DNA of 64,000 nt from Mycolicibacterium flavescens (GCA_900637135.1 LR134353.1:3534001-3598000), one strand, 5' to 3'. Positions 47,157 to 59,902 are shown, counted from the first letter of the stretch. Notes: a model not told the origin generated them from the letters alone. Translations and numbers: made by a program.

Positions 47157-48040
47157 TCGCCCATCGTAGACAGGCGACTTGGGCGTGATTCGGTTCGCCC
47201 AGCGATCGATTTCACACCCAAATCGCCCACGCGCCTGCGGCGAGCCTCGGCGACGGAAGTTGTCGCGCGCCTGCGGCGAGCCTCGGCGACGGAAGTTGTC
47301 GCGCGCCTGCGGCGAGCCTCAGCGACGGAAGTTGTCGCGCGCCTGCGGCGAGCCTCGGCGACGGAAGTTGTCGCGCGCCTGCGGCGAGCCTCGGCGACGG
47401 AAGTTGTCGCGCGCCTGCGGCGAGCCTCGGCGACGGAAGCCCACCCGCTCGCCGCCACCACCCTCTCCGGCGTGACCCTCAAGAAGAACTGCACCAGCGG
47501 GCCGATCCCGAATGCATAGACGACGGTCCCGACGCCGACCGTGCCGCCGAGTAGCCAGCCGACCGCCAACACCGTCGCCTCGATCGAGGTACGGACAACG
47601 CGCACCGACCACCCGGTGCGCTCGACCAGGCCGGTCATCAGCCCGTCGCGCGGCCCCGGTCCGAGGCCGGCGCCGACGTAGAGCACGGTGCTGACCGCGT
47701 TGAGCACCACCGCGCCCACCATCATCGTGATGCGCATTGGCAGCGACGTGGGCGTCGGCAGCAGCCACAGCGCGGCGTCGACCGTAATCGCGATGACGAC
47801 GACGTTGGCCACGGTGCCCACACCGGGCCGGTTGCGCAGCGGAATCCAGGCCAACAGCACGACCACGCCCACGACCGCCGAAGCCACGCCGATCGTCATC
47901 CCGGTGTGCCGGGACAGACCCTGATGGAAGACGTCCCAGGGATCCAATCCGAGCCCGGCGCGCACCATGGCCGCCATCGAGAAGCCGTAGCCGGTCAAGC
48001 CGACGAGAAGGACCAGGCCGCGAACGACCCCTCTATGCAT
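47114..48040 (-). CDS. yczE: YczE/YitT-family membrane protein with repeat-extended tail
   Basis: The 308-residue product has an N-terminal YczE/YyaS/YitT-type membrane domain (1-195; about five helices; [29 protein letters not shown] and [13 protein letters not shown], typical of the family). From about residue 200 the tail is six copies of the 12-residue [12 protein letters not shown] encoded by a 36-bp minisatellite, then a basic end. Members without the repeat stop near residue 200. The protein is probably a membrane exporter of unknown substrate controlled by the divergent MocR regulator. The tail is highly basic and might be non-functional or interact with nucleic acid or phospholipid. 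Confidence 0.85.
   Translation of the reverse strand: MHRGVVRGLVLLVGLTGYGFSMAAMVRAGLGLDPWDVFHQGLSRHTGMTIGVASAVVGVVVLLAWIPLRNRPGVGTVANVVVIAITVDAALWLLPTPTSLPMRITMMVGAVVLNAVSTVLYVGAGLGPGPRDGLMTGLVERTGWSVRVVRTSIEATVLAVGWLLGGTVGVGTVVYAFGIGPLVQFFLRVTPERVVAASGWASVAEARRRRATTSVAEARRRRATTSVAEARRRRATTSVAEARRRRATTSVAEARRRRATTSVAEARRRRVGDLGVKSIAGRTESRPSRLSTMGECPPPKEIQPTPTC
47231..47444. repeat. Tandem 36-bp minisatellite, six copies
   Basis: Six units of 36 bp (the first 34 bp) begin GCGCGCCTGCGGCGAGCCTC and end GGAAGTTGTC, at 47231, 47265, 47301, 47337, 47373 and 47409. Copies are nearly identical: one G-to-A in the third unit and a diverged end in the sixth. The length is divisible by three, so the yczE frame is kept. 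Near-perfect identity implies recent expansion or strong homogenisation; the locus should vary between strains. Confidence 0.9.
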
Positions 48041-48188
48041 GGTGTGGGAAGCGCACCTTGATGAGTTCGAGTTCGCGGGCCATGCGTTCGGCGTCGCGGT
48101 CGACGTAGTCAGCGTGGGCGACGGGCTGCTGCCACGCCAGGGTCGAGGCGAGGCGGCGACTCAAGCGAGGTATCCAGTTTAAGCTCAT
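48033..48188 (-). CDS. Small ORF (51 residues) coupled to yczE
   Basis: This ORF runs from ATG 48188 to TAG 48033. Its last bases overlap the yczE start by 8 bp in another frame (CATGCATAG), so the two are probably translationally coupled. The product is basic at the start (RLSRRLAST) and acidic/amphipathic in the second half (DYVDRDAERMARELELIK). It has no membrane segment. An in-frame ATG at 48197 is also possible; GGAG precedes the 48188 start closely. It lies directly behind the MocR operator, so it would be the first gene of the regulated transcript. The function is unknown. Confidence 0.5.
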   Translation of the reverse strand: MSLNWIPRLSRRLASTLAWQQPVAHADYVDRDAERMARELELIKVRFPHHA

Positions 48189-48205
48189 GGGCTCCATCGT
48201 TGGCT

Positions 48206-48236
48206 CTAACTGGCTTGCCTTTCAATAGCCAGTTAG
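48206..48236. promoter_or_regulatory. MocR operator between yczE and mocR
   Basis: CTAACTGGCT (48206-48215) and AGCCAGTTAG (48227-48236) are perfect 10-bp inverted repeats 11 bp apart. A related half-site, CCAGTTTA, lies at 48174-48181. The right arm is 16 bp before the mocR ATG and just upstream of its -10-like GATACT (48239-48244). The divergent position fits autoregulation and control of yczE. Confidence 0.75.
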
Positions 48237-48252
48237 GCGATACTGGCCTGCA

Positions 48253-49695
48253 ATGACACTTGAATCGCCCGCCCGAACGCTCAATGTGGACCTTCTGGCC
48301 CGCGAGTTGGGCAACTGGCGCACCTCCAGTCGAAGTGGACCCGTTTACCAGGGTCTGGCCGACGCCCTTCGTCTGCTGATCATCGACGGACGTGTCCCGG
48401 TCGGCGCACGCGTGCCCAGCGAACGCGCACTCGCCGACATGCTGCGGGTGTCACGCACCACGGTCACCGCCGCTTACACCCAGCTGCAGGAGGACGGATA
48501 TCTCCTCGCGCGCCGCGGCGCCCGCAGCACCACCGCGCTACCCGTCGCACCTGCAGCGCGCGTCGAGCCCGCCACAGCGTCGGTGAGCCTGGCCGCGGCG
48601 GCGTTGTCGGCTCCGGCCGCCGCGGTGATGGAGGCCTTCACAGAGGCGACCCGCGACGTCACGCCCTATCTGCACGCGCCGGGACACGAACTCGTCGGCG
48701 TTCCGGCGCTGCGACATGCGATCGCCGAAAGGTATTGCGAGCGTGGGCTTTCCACCGAGCCGGACGAGATCATGGTGACCACCGGGGCGCTGCACGCCAT
48801 CGGGCTGATCCTGACGACATATGTTCAGCCCGGTGACCGCGTACTCGTCGAACAACCGACGTACCACGGCGCGCTGTCCTCGATCGCAACCGCAGGCGCT
48901 CGCCCCGTCCCGGTCGCGATGACCGAAACCGGCTGGGATTTCGACGCACTTCCGAACACGCTGCACCAGATGTCGCCGACGCTGGCGTATCTGATCCCCG
49001 ACAACCAGAACCCGACGGGTATGACCATGCCCGCCGCGGGCCGGAAACAGCTGGCGCACATCATCGCCGAGACCCGCACCCGCACCGTCATCGACGAGAC
49101 CATCCTCGACATGTGGCTCGACGAACCCGCGCCCGGCCCGGTTGCGGGCGAGATGACGTCGCGACGCGATCTGGTGCTGACGGTCGGCTCGATGTCGAAG
49201 TCGTTCTGGGGTGGGCTGCGGGTCGGCTGGATCCGTGCGGAGCGCGCCACCATCGCCACCATCGCCGCGCTGCGACCGTCGATCGACATGGGCACGGCGG
49301 TGCTCGAACAGTATGCTGCGGCAAGGCTTCTCGCCCGGCGCGACGAGTTGCTGCCGGAGCGGCGAGAGATCTTGCGCAGCCGTCGCGCATATCTGCAGTC
49401 GCTGCTGAGCCAGCACCTGCCCGATTGGGAGCCCGGCCCGGGCGTCGGCGGTATGTCGTTGTGGGTGCGGCTGCCTGCCCCGATGAGTACGGCGCTATCG
49501 GCGGCGGCCTCCCGGCTGGGCCTCGACCTGCCAGCGGGCCCGCGGTTCGGGGTGGACGGCACCCTCGAGCGGTTCGTCCGCGTGCCGTACGCGCTACCCG
49601 AGGAGCAGTTGGGTGAGGCGGTGGAACTGCTGGCGCGGGCGTGGCGCAGCGTCACCGGGCTGTCGGCGCCGGAGCCGACGACCGTCGTCGTCTAG
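48253..49695 (+). CDS. MocR-type PLP-dependent transcription regulator, YczR-like
   Basis: The 480-residue product fuses a GntR winged helix (about 25-95, with RVPSERALADMLRVSRTTVTAAYTQLQEDGYL) to a fold-type I aminotransferase domain (about 115-470). The PLP lysine is in SMSKSFWGG and the cofactor Asp/Tyr region is DNQNPTGM. MocR proteins sense PLP or amino-acid derivatives rather than transaminate. Divergent pairing with a YczE-type membrane protein and the inverted repeat in between match the YczR-YczE arrangement known in other bacteria. Near the start codon, the -10 GATACT suggests a very short 5' UTR. Confidence 0.9.
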   Translation: MTLESPARTLNVDLLARELGNWRTSSRSGPVYQGLADALRLLIIDGRVPVGARVPSERALADMLRVSRTTVTAAYTQLQEDGYLLARRGARSTTALPVAPAARVEPATASVSLAAAALSAPAAAVMEAFTEATRDVTPYLHAPGHELVGVPALRHAIAERYCERGLSTEPDEIMVTTGALHAIGLILTTYVQPGDRVLVEQPTYHGALSSIATAGARPVPVAMTETGWDFDALPNTLHQMSPTLAYLIPDNQNPTGMTMPAAGRKQLAHIIAETRTRTVIDETILDMWLDEPAPGPVAGEMTSRRDLVLTVGSMSKSFWGGLRVGWIRAERATIATIAALRPSIDMGTAVLEQYAAARLLARRDELLPERREILRSRRAYLQSLLSQHLPDWEPGPGVGGMSLWVRLPAPMSTALSAAASRLGLDLPAGPRFGVDGTLERFVRVPYALPEEQLGEAVELLARAWRSVTGLSAPEPTTVVV

Positions 49696-49725
49696 CGAAG
49701 CTCCTCGTGGGCCCCCACGCACTCC

Positions 49726-49786
49726 GCGAGCGACCGTGTTTGTCCCGCGACACGCCGCATTTTCGCGTACAAATGCGGTCGCTCGC
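49726..49786. repeat. Dispersed 61-bp imperfect palindrome, copy D
   Basis: Best-formed copy: the left arm GCGAGCGACCGTGTTTGT and the right arm, read on the other strand, GCGAGCGACCGCATTTGT differ at two of 18 bases. The centre CGACACGCCGC is shared with copy B. It lies between the convergent mocR and serB2 genes and could terminate both. Confidence 0.65.
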
Positions 49787-49806
49787 GCCCCACGAAAAGC
49801 CCCCGT

Positions 49807-54079
<4,273 letters not shown>

Positions 54080-54089
54080 CGTTGTCGGC

Positions 54090-54365
54090 GTGTTCCACGT
54101 CCTGAAATCGACCTATCTGCAACCGCCCGAGGTCGTCAACGAGACCCGGCCCGCCCACCTCGAATGGCTCAAGAACGAGGTCAGCGTCGGCCGGATCGTG
54201 TTGGCGGGCCGCCTGGAGGACGAGTCGGGCGCAGTTCTGATCACCGGCGAAATGGATGCCGAGCAGGCGCAGGACGTCGTCGACCGCGATCCCTATACGG
54301 CCGCCGGCGTCGCGCGATACGAACGGCTGTCGTTCAACGGGGCGTTCCGGGCCACCGGTCTCTAG
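54090..54365 (+). CDS. YCII-family protein
   Basis: A 91-residue YCII (dimeric alpha-beta barrel) protein: [29 protein letters not shown] near the start and [24 protein letters not shown] in the second half. The His-Asp pair of the YciI putative active site (His27 in PAHLEW and a late Asp) appears present. Family members are small enzymes or ligand binders of unclear function. It starts with GTG at 54090, 10 bp after fecB, perhaps in one transcript. Confidence 0.85.
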   Translation: MFHVLKSTYLQPPEVVNETRPAHLEWLKNEVSVGRIVLAGRLEDESGAVLITGEMDAEQAQDVVDRDPYTAAGVARYERLSFNGAFRATGL

Positions 54366-54498
54366 CGGGCCTGGGAGAAAACTCACAGCTTCGGCAGGAA
54401 TCATCGGGGCAAGCGGCCCTGTTGGTCGTTGCAGGCCGGTCGCAGTGTCAGCGACGGCTTTGTCGATAGTCGATCGGAACGAAAAGAAGAAGGTCGTA

Positions 54499-55545
54499 AT
54501 GAGCACCGTTGCCGCATATGCCGCACCGTCGGCGTCCGAACCACTGGTCAAGACCACCATCACCCGACGCGAGGTCGGACCGCACGACGTGGCGTTCGAC
54601 ATCCACTTCGCGGGCATCTGTCATTCCGACATTCACACCGTCCGCGACGAGTGGGGCCGCGCGAACTATCCCGTGGTTCCCGGGCACGAGATCGCCGGTA
54701 TCGTCACCGAGGTCGGTTCGGAGGTCACGGGATTCAGGGTCGGCGACCGCGTCGGCGTCGGTTGCTTCGTCGATTCCTGCCGCGAATGCGCGCAGTGTCG
54801 CGCGGGCGAGGAACAGTACTGCGCCAAGGGCATGGTCGGCACCTACAACGCGATCGGTCGTGACGGTGAGCCGACACAGGGCGGCTACAGCGGCGCGATC
54901 GTGGTGGACGAGAACTATGTGCTGCGCATCCCCGACAGCCTCCCGCTCGACGCGGCGGCGCCGCTGCTGTGCGCAGGGATCACATTGTATTCGCCTCTGC
55001 GCCACTGGAATGCGGGTCCGGGAACCCGCGTGGCGGTCATCGGTCTGGGCGGGCTGGGCCACATGGGCGTCAAGCTCGCGCACGCGATGGGCGCACATGT
55101 GACGGTGCTGAGCCAGTCGCTGAAGAAGATGGAGGACGGGCTGCGCCTTGGTGCCGACGAGTACTACGCAACCTCCGACCCGGAGACGTTCTCCACGCTG
55201 CGCGGATCGTTCGACCTGATCCTGAACACGGTGTCGGCCAACCTCAACTTGGGCCGCTATCTCGGACTGCTCGCACTCGACGGCACGATGGTCGAGCTGG
55301 GTATGCCGGAGCAGCCCATGTCGGTACCCGCCGGCGCGCTGATCTCCGGACGGCGCCGCCTCGCCGGCTCACTGATCGGCAGCATCGCCGAAACGCAGGA
55401 GATGCTCGACTTCTGCGCCGAGCACGGCGTGCGACCCGAGATCGAGGTCATCACACCCGATTACATCAACGAGGCCTATGAGCGGGTGGTGGCCAGCGAT
55501 GTGCGCTACCGCTTCGTGATCGATACGCAGTCACTGCGCTCATAG
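54499..55545 (+). CDS. adhC: NADP-dependent zinc alcohol dehydrogenase
   Basis: The 348-residue medium-chain dehydrogenase is of the mycobacterial AdhC (cinnamyl alcohol dehydrogenase-like) type. It has the catalytic zinc ligands in GICHSDIHT and GHE (PGHEIAGIV), the structural zinc cysteines in [15 protein letters not shown], and the nucleotide loop [13 protein letters not shown]. It oxidises alcohols or reduces aldehydes, NADP preference being inferred from relatives. The start is ATG at 54499 after AAGAAGGTCG; a longer frame to 54256 overlaps the YCII gene. It corresponds to Rv3045. Confidence 0.95.
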   Translation: MSTVAAYAAPSASEPLVKTTITRREVGPHDVAFDIHFAGICHSDIHTVRDEWGRANYPVVPGHEIAGIVTEVGSEVTGFRVGDRVGVGCFVDSCRECAQCRAGEEQYCAKGMVGTYNAIGRDGEPTQGGYSGAIVVDENYVLRIPDSLPLDAAAPLLCAGITLYSPLRHWNAGPGTRVAVIGLGGLGHMGVKLAHAMGAHVTVLSQSLKKMEDGLRLGADEYYATSDPETFSTLRGSFDLILNTVSANLNLGRYLGLLALDGTMVELGMPEQPMSVPAGALISGRRRLAGSLIGSIAETQEMLDFCAEHGVRPEIEVITPDYINEAYERVVASDVRYRFVIDTQSLRS

Positions 55546-55573
55546 GACCGGTTGTCAGACGCCGTAGGGCCGA

Positions 55574-56029
55574 TCAGAATTGGCGAACGTCTCCGGCGTT
55601 GACGAAAAGTCCGTGACCGGTGGCGTCATAAGTGATGCGGGTCCGCAGATTCTCGTCTTGAATGGTCCAGCCGTCGACGTGATATGTCTGCCCGGCGTCC
55701 ACGACGATGTCTCCGCCGGGGGTTTCGTTCGCTGCGGGGACGACGCCCCGCTCCCAGTACATTTGACCGGTGCCACGCACAACGGCGAGGTTGAGCCGGT
55801 TGTTGAATTTCGATGTCTCCCACGGAGCCTGACCCCATGGTTGGCCGTCGACACGCTGACATACCACTATCGGTCCACCGCCGCGCTTCACGTCGTCAGC
55901 ACTCACCAGGCAGCGGATCGTGCCCGACTGGAGAAGCACCAGCTGTCCCGTATCGGCCGCCGCCGGCGGCGCCAGGACCACCGCACCGAGAATGGAGAGA
56001 CCCAAAGCCGTCACTGCCCGCCGAATCAT
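55574..56029 (-). CDS. Secreted protein, unknown function
   Basis: A 151-residue exported protein: signal peptide of about 28 residues (IRRAVTALGLSILGAVVL, ending PPAAAD), then a beta-rich domain. Two cysteines (RCLVSADD and VVCQRV) probably form a disulfide. The body contains RTGQMYWERGV-like steps, GDIVVDAGQTYHVDGW and GHGLFVNAGDV. I do not recognise a family, but small secreted proteins of this shape are common in mycobacteria. The ATG at 56029 is preceded by GGAGACGGGC; a further ATG at 56041 is less well placed. It converges on adhC. Confidence 0.72.
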   Translation of the reverse strand: MIRRAVTALGLSILGAVVLAPPAAADTGQLVLLQSGTIRCLVSADDVKRGGGPIVVCQRVDGQPWGQAPWETSKFNNRLNLAVVRGTGQMYWERGVVPAANETPGGDIVVDAGQTYHVDGWTIQDENLRTRITYDATGHGLFVNAGDVRQF

Positions 56030-56108
56030 GCCCGTCTCCACCGTCGTGCTACGCCACTACCTTCAGCCGGGAATCGTCTCACGGGGCTGATCGTGACAGG
56101 CCGATTTC

Positions 56109-56192
56109 CTACGAAGTCGGCCGGTCGGTGCATGTTTCGAGGTCCCAGTCCTCGTCTTCGGCCACACCGGCCGTGCCGACCACGCAGCGCAA
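56109..56192 (-). other. Micro-ORF with an NrdF-tail-like peptide
   Basis: A 27-codon reading (TTG 56192 to TAG 56109) encodes AEDEDWDLETC. The 20 bases at 56142-56161 are identical to 60638-60657, which encode the C-terminal tail of NrdF2 (TEDEDWDF). The region upstream (FIGLRCV) resembles the C-terminus of formylglycine-generating-enzyme-like proteins. It could be a remnant of a longer gene; no translation signal is convincing. Confidence 0.3.
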
Positions 56193-56205
56193 CCCGATAA
56201 ATCGA

Positions 56206-56240
56206 GCTCCGTGAGCCGTCCCCTCCGCGGCTCACGGAGC
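56206..56240. terminator. Strong hairpin with 13-bp perfect stem
   Basis: GCTCCGTGAGCCG (56206-56218) and CGGCTCACGGAGC (56228-56240) pair fully around a 9-nt loop. It lies downstream of the minus-strand DUF4242 gene and the LuxR gene. Without a T-run it would be an unusual terminator, or an RNA-stabilising hairpin. Confidence 0.6.
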
Positions 56241-56266
56241 AGAGTTGACGCTATGCGCTGCCAGGT

Positions 56267-56291
56267 CCAGGGAATATAGGGATTTCCCTGG
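56267..56291. repeat. Inverted repeat and copy of the LuxR gene end
   Basis: CCAGGGAA (56267-56274) and TTCCCTGG (56284-56291) are an 8-bp inverted repeat. GGGATTTCCCTGG at 56279-56291 recurs at 56658-56670, inside the last codons of the LuxR regulator (REIPG), with TTGGCG shortly after both. The two copies flank the DUF4242 gene. Confidence 0.45.
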
Positions 56292-56320
56292 CCTTGGCGG
56301 CGACGCGCGGCTGCTGTCCT

Positions 56321-56623
56321 TCAGAGTTCGCGCCCCGCGGTGAGGCGGGCGTGGACGACGCTGATGCGATCGGCTGGCAGACCGGCTTGTCGGCACATGC
56401 GCGCGACGGTTTCGGCGGTATCGGAGCGGAAGACTCCGTAGAGAATCTCATCGCCGGCCGCGGCCACCGTGATGATCAGTTCGATGGGCTCGCCCTCGGC
56501 GACCATCCCCCCCGCGCTGTGCTCGAGTGCGGTGGTGAGGGCCTCGAGGTCCGAGGTTCTGAGCCGCGGTTGATACCACTCGGTGAGGAAGCAGCGTTGC
56601 CGGTCGAGATGAGTGGTCACCAC
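56321..56623 (-). CDS. DUF4242-family small protein
   Basis: A 100-residue soluble protein resembling DUF4242, a small ferredoxin-like fold that includes nickel-binding relatives of SCO4226. It has CFLTEWYQPRLRTSDLEALTTALE near the start, ILYGVFRSDTAETVARMCRQAGLPADRISVV in the second half. It lies 24 bp downstream of the large LuxR gene on the same strand and may be co-transcribed. It starts with GTG at 56623; a GTG two residues on is equally possible. Metal binding is a family inference. Confidence 0.72.
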   Translation of the reverse strand: MVTTHLDRQRCFLTEWYQPRLRTSDLEALTTALEHSAGGMVAEGEPIELIITVAAAGDEILYGVFRSDTAETVARMCRQAGLPADRISVVHARLTAGREL

Positions 56624-56647
56624 CGGAGACTATTGATTACCGACGAT

Positions 56648-59461
56648 TTATGTACCGGGGATTTCCCTGGTATTGGCGTCCGGCAGATGAGTGTGCAGCT
56701 GGGAGCGGGAGCGGATGCCGAGTTTTCGGTAGACATTGCTCAAGTTCATCTCGACCGTCTTCGGCGATATGAAAAGTTCTGCAGCGATCTCCCGGTTGGA
56801 CAACCCGTCTGCGGCACGGCGCGCAACGCGCTCTTCGGCCGGTGTGAGGCCCGCGCCACGAGTCGTACTGCGCTTCAGATGGTTCAGCTCGGCGGCGGCG
56901 CGACGCAGCCACAACGGTGCACCGAGCCGTTCGAAAGCGTGATGGGCGGCCACCAGGTGGTCCTCGGCCGGCTTTCGGTGGCGTCGTCGCCGCTGTATCT
57001 GACCCAACACCAACCGGGTGCGGGCCGTCTCGAACGGCATGGGTAGTTCGCGGTGGTGTTCGAGCGCGGTGAGAGCCGTCGCCTCGGCAGCCGGCAGATC
57101 GCCTCGCGCGGCAAGCCATAGACAGCGTCCTCGCGCGCCGGTGGCGAGCATCCACGGCCGCTGGAGTCGGTTCCCGTTCGTTTCAAGGGCCTCGATCAGC
57201 GGCTGCGCCTCGTCGAGTCTGCCAAGTGCGGTCAAGGCTTCGATGGCGTCGGGAAGGTAGCCGCCGCTGATCAGCTCGGTGTCATGGGCGGGGTCGAACG
57301 TGCGCAGCAGAGGCTCGAAGGCGTTGATCGCCGCGGTGTAGTTCCCGAGCGAGGTCTCGAGGAATCCGAGGCTGGTGAGAGGCGATCGGGCCAAATAGAT
57401 TCCGCCGGTTGCGTGCGCTAGGGCGATCGCCAGGTCCGCCGCCTCGCGGGCTTCTTGTTCACGTCCGGTGTGGGCGGCGACTGCGGCGCGGCAACTCGCC
57501 GCGAACACCCGGGGGTGGTGGCCGTCGATCTCTTCGGCTCGTCGGGTCGCCTCTTCGGCGATCGTGGCGGCATCGTCATATCGGCCTGACCAGATGTTGA
57601 TCATCGTCGCCTGGGTGTCGACCCAGATCGCGTCGATCTCGTTGCCTCGATCGGCGGCGTGCTCCCTCAGGGCCTGTATCACCTGCTGTGCCTGCTGCAG
57701 ATCGCCGGTGCCGGCGTCGATCACGGCTTTGACCGCGTCGGCTCGATGGTGGACGTGGCCAAACGGTGTGCTGCCTTGCAGGCGGAGGGCCTCGGTGATC
57801 GTGTGTTCCTCGACGCCTCGCCCGTACTGGAAGTGCAGCATGGCCGCCAAGGCGCGCGCTTGGCTCTGAAAAGCCGTGTCGGGAATCTGGTCGGCGACGT
57901 CGACGGCCTCCCGTGCGTAGGCGAGCGCCTGCTCGAAGTCGCCCGTGATACCGGTGGCGGGTGCGAGAGTCATCAGCGCCTGGAGTCGAAGGTGCGGGCT
58001 CTCGACAGCGTCCTCCAAGCCCCGGGTCAAACCCTCCACGGCGGCGGTGAACGAACCGTCGTAACCGTCGATCGCGCCCTGCAGGATCACCACCGCACCG
58101 CGGATGGCACCTGTCGGAAGGTCGTCAGAGAGTCCCTTGAGGTGCTGGCGCGCCGCGGCGATGGCACCGGCGTCGAAGTGATAGCGCGCGGCGAGGATCC
58201 GCCGTATGGGGTCGTCACCACCGAGCGCGATCGCAAGTTCGACGAGTTCGGCTGCGGCGGTCGGTGCCCCGTGCTCGCGGGTCGCGACTGCGGCGGCGTC
58301 GAGGGCCGCCAGAGTTGCCGGGTCGGCGCTGGTAGCCGCCAGCGCGAGATGGCGGGCCTTGAGTTCCGGTGCGTCGACGAGCTCAGCCAGTCGGCGGTGC
58401 ATCGCTCGGCGGTCTGCAGGTTGGGCGGCGTCGTAAACACCGGCCGACAGCAGGGCATGCGAGAACTCGATGGCGGTCCCGACGACGGCGACGACGTGTG
58501 CGGCCTCCCCGCGTTCCAGCAGTTCCACGACGCGTTCTTCGTCGACTCCCGTCGCTTGGGAGACCATCTCAACGGTCGGTTTCGCCGCGCAGGCGGCGGC
58601 GAGCAGCAGCGGGGCTGCCTCCTGTTCCAGTCCTTGCAGCCGGGCCGCGACGATCGCGGCCAGCGTCTCCGGAAGCGTCCCGTCGATCCCGCGGCCGTCT
58701 TCCACGGCTCGGACCAGTTCCAGGGCGTAAAACGGGTTGCCGCCGGAGATTTCTTGGATTCTGCGCATTTGCGGGCGGGGCAGGACTTTGCCGTGACGTT
58801 TGGTGACCAGCGCGTGAAGGCCGCCCATGGTCAGTGGCGTCATGTGGACGCGGCGGAGGGCGTCCGGATGAGCCATCTGCAGCCGTATCTGCGCTTCAAG
58901 GGATCCGGGCTCTCCGCTGCGGGTGGTGACGAGGACGCCGATGGGTCCCTGCACCCGCCGCGCTACGTACCGGATGGCCGTGGCGCTCGGTGTGTCGAGC
59001 CACTGCCCGTCGTCGATCGCGATCAGTACCGGTGTGCGGGCCGACAACCACTGCACAACCGACTGAAACGCCGCCGCCGCGCCCCGTTCGTCGGTCGCAG
59101 CGGGCGCATGATCGTGAAGCAGAAGGCTGTTCACCATCGCTCGCTGCGTCGAGGACAGACACTCGAATGATTCGTGATCGACACCTGCGAGGAGATCCGA
59201 AAGGGCAGCGAAGGAAAATGTCACTTCGCCCGGATCACCTTGTGCTGTCATGACTTTGAACCCGCGAGCCGAAGCGGCCCTGACAGCGTCACGATACAGC
59301 GTCGTCTTGCCGATTCCCGGTTCCCCGTCGATGATCAGCCCCGTCGCAGAGACGGCAGCGCTGTCCAGAAACGCTGTTACCGCGGACTGCTCGGCGAGTC
59401 GAGTTACCGAGTGCGACCCGCTGAACTCCACGTCAGACTGGCTCGGACCGCCCACCAACAT
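56648..59461 (-). CDS. STAND-type LuxR-family regulator (LAL-like)
   Basis: The 937-residue multi-domain regulator has an N-terminal AAA/STAND ATPase (about 20-300; Walker A GEPGIGKTT at 46-54; Walker B VLIAIDDGQWLD near 155), a long TPR-like helical region (about 340-850), and a C-terminal LuxR helix-turn-helix (about 868-922: LTPAEERVARRAADGLSNREIAAELFISPKTVEMNLSNVYRKLG). Such proteins use ATP and an effector or partner to switch on transcription. The ATG at 59461 follows GGGGAAGG. A longer frame reaches 59692 without a better start. The effector and target genes are unknown; the DUF4242 gene downstream may share its transcript. Confidence 0.92.
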   Translation of the reverse strand: MLVGGPSQSDVEFSGSHSVTRLAEQSAVTAFLDSAAVSATGLIIDGEPGIGKTTLYRDAVRAASARGFKVMTAQGDPGEVTFSFAALSDLLAGVDHESFECLSSTQRAMVNSLLLHDHAPAATDERGAAAAFQSVVQWLSARTPVLIAIDDGQWLDTPSATAIRYVARRVQGPIGVLVTTRSGEPGSLEAQIRLQMAHPDALRRVHMTPLTMGGLHALVTKRHGKVLPRPQMRRIQEISGGNPFYALELVRAVEDGRGIDGTLPETLAAIVAARLQGLEQEAAPLLLAAACAAKPTVEMVSQATGVDEERVVELLERGEAAHVVAVVGTAIEFSHALLSAGVYDAAQPADRRAMHRRLAELVDAPELKARHLALAATSADPATLAALDAAAVATREHGAPTAAAELVELAIALGGDDPIRRILAARYHFDAGAIAAARQHLKGLSDDLPTGAIRGAVVILQGAIDGYDGSFTAAVEGLTRGLEDAVESPHLRLQALMTLAPATGITGDFEQALAYAREAVDVADQIPDTAFQSQARALAAMLHFQYGRGVEEHTITEALRLQGSTPFGHVHHRADAVKAVIDAGTGDLQQAQQVIQALREHAADRGNEIDAIWVDTQATMINIWSGRYDDAATIAEEATRRAEEIDGHHPRVFAASCRAAVAAHTGREQEAREAADLAIALAHATGGIYLARSPLTSLGFLETSLGNYTAAINAFEPLLRTFDPAHDTELISGGYLPDAIEALTALGRLDEAQPLIEALETNGNRLQRPWMLATGARGRCLWLAARGDLPAAEATALTALEHHRELPMPFETARTRLVLGQIQRRRRHRKPAEDHLVAAHHAFERLGAPLWLRRAAAELNHLKRSTTRGAGLTPAEERVARRAADGLSNREIAAELFISPKTVEMNLSNVYRKLGIRSRSQLHTHLPDANTREIPGT

Positions 59462-59902
59462 CGGCGCCCTTCCCCCGTCCCCTTCGCTGATCGGTTGTGA
59501 CGCCACGATAAGCCACAACGCAGCGGGGTTCGCCTTTTCTCGATAGATCCGTGAGCGCTGAACGTGGTCCGGGTTACCGGCACACACGCGCCCTTTTCGC
59601 ATGAGCCGACTCCGGCTGCGGCTGCCCACGCGGCTGGCACACGAATGACACTGCAATGCACGGCATGTCGGACGGTTTGGGAACCGCCACACCGCACCGC
59701 CAGGGTTTCTGATGGCGAGCGCATCTCGCCGGTGTAGGCGACGAATACGCGTTTCGGGTGACCGGCGTAATCTGCCGTCGAACGGAGTCGCGCAGCCCGT
59801 TGTTCGAAGTGATGCGCCGCGCGCTCGCCATGGTCAGTTCGGCGAAACGAATGCGCTTTCCGACGCGGGATAATTGCACCCGCTGCGCGTAGCGTTGACG
59901 CC
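59462..59902. other. 441-bp divergent region between the LuxR and GAF genes
   Basis: No gene is convincing here. Minus-strand frames remain open (for example to 59692 and 59990) but resemble nothing and have poor starts. The region probably holds the promoters of the two divergent genes. No palindrome stands out that could be the LuxR binding site. Confidence 0.5.

Noticed and set aside
47231-47444. CRISPR array
   Set aside because: The six 36-bp units are directly adjacent, with no unique spacers between them, and they encode a regular peptide repeat in frame with yczE. It is a minisatellite.
57659-59170. 503-residue plus-strand reading opposite the LuxR regulator
   Set aside because: It mirrors the helical region of a recognisable regulator gene and has no family features.
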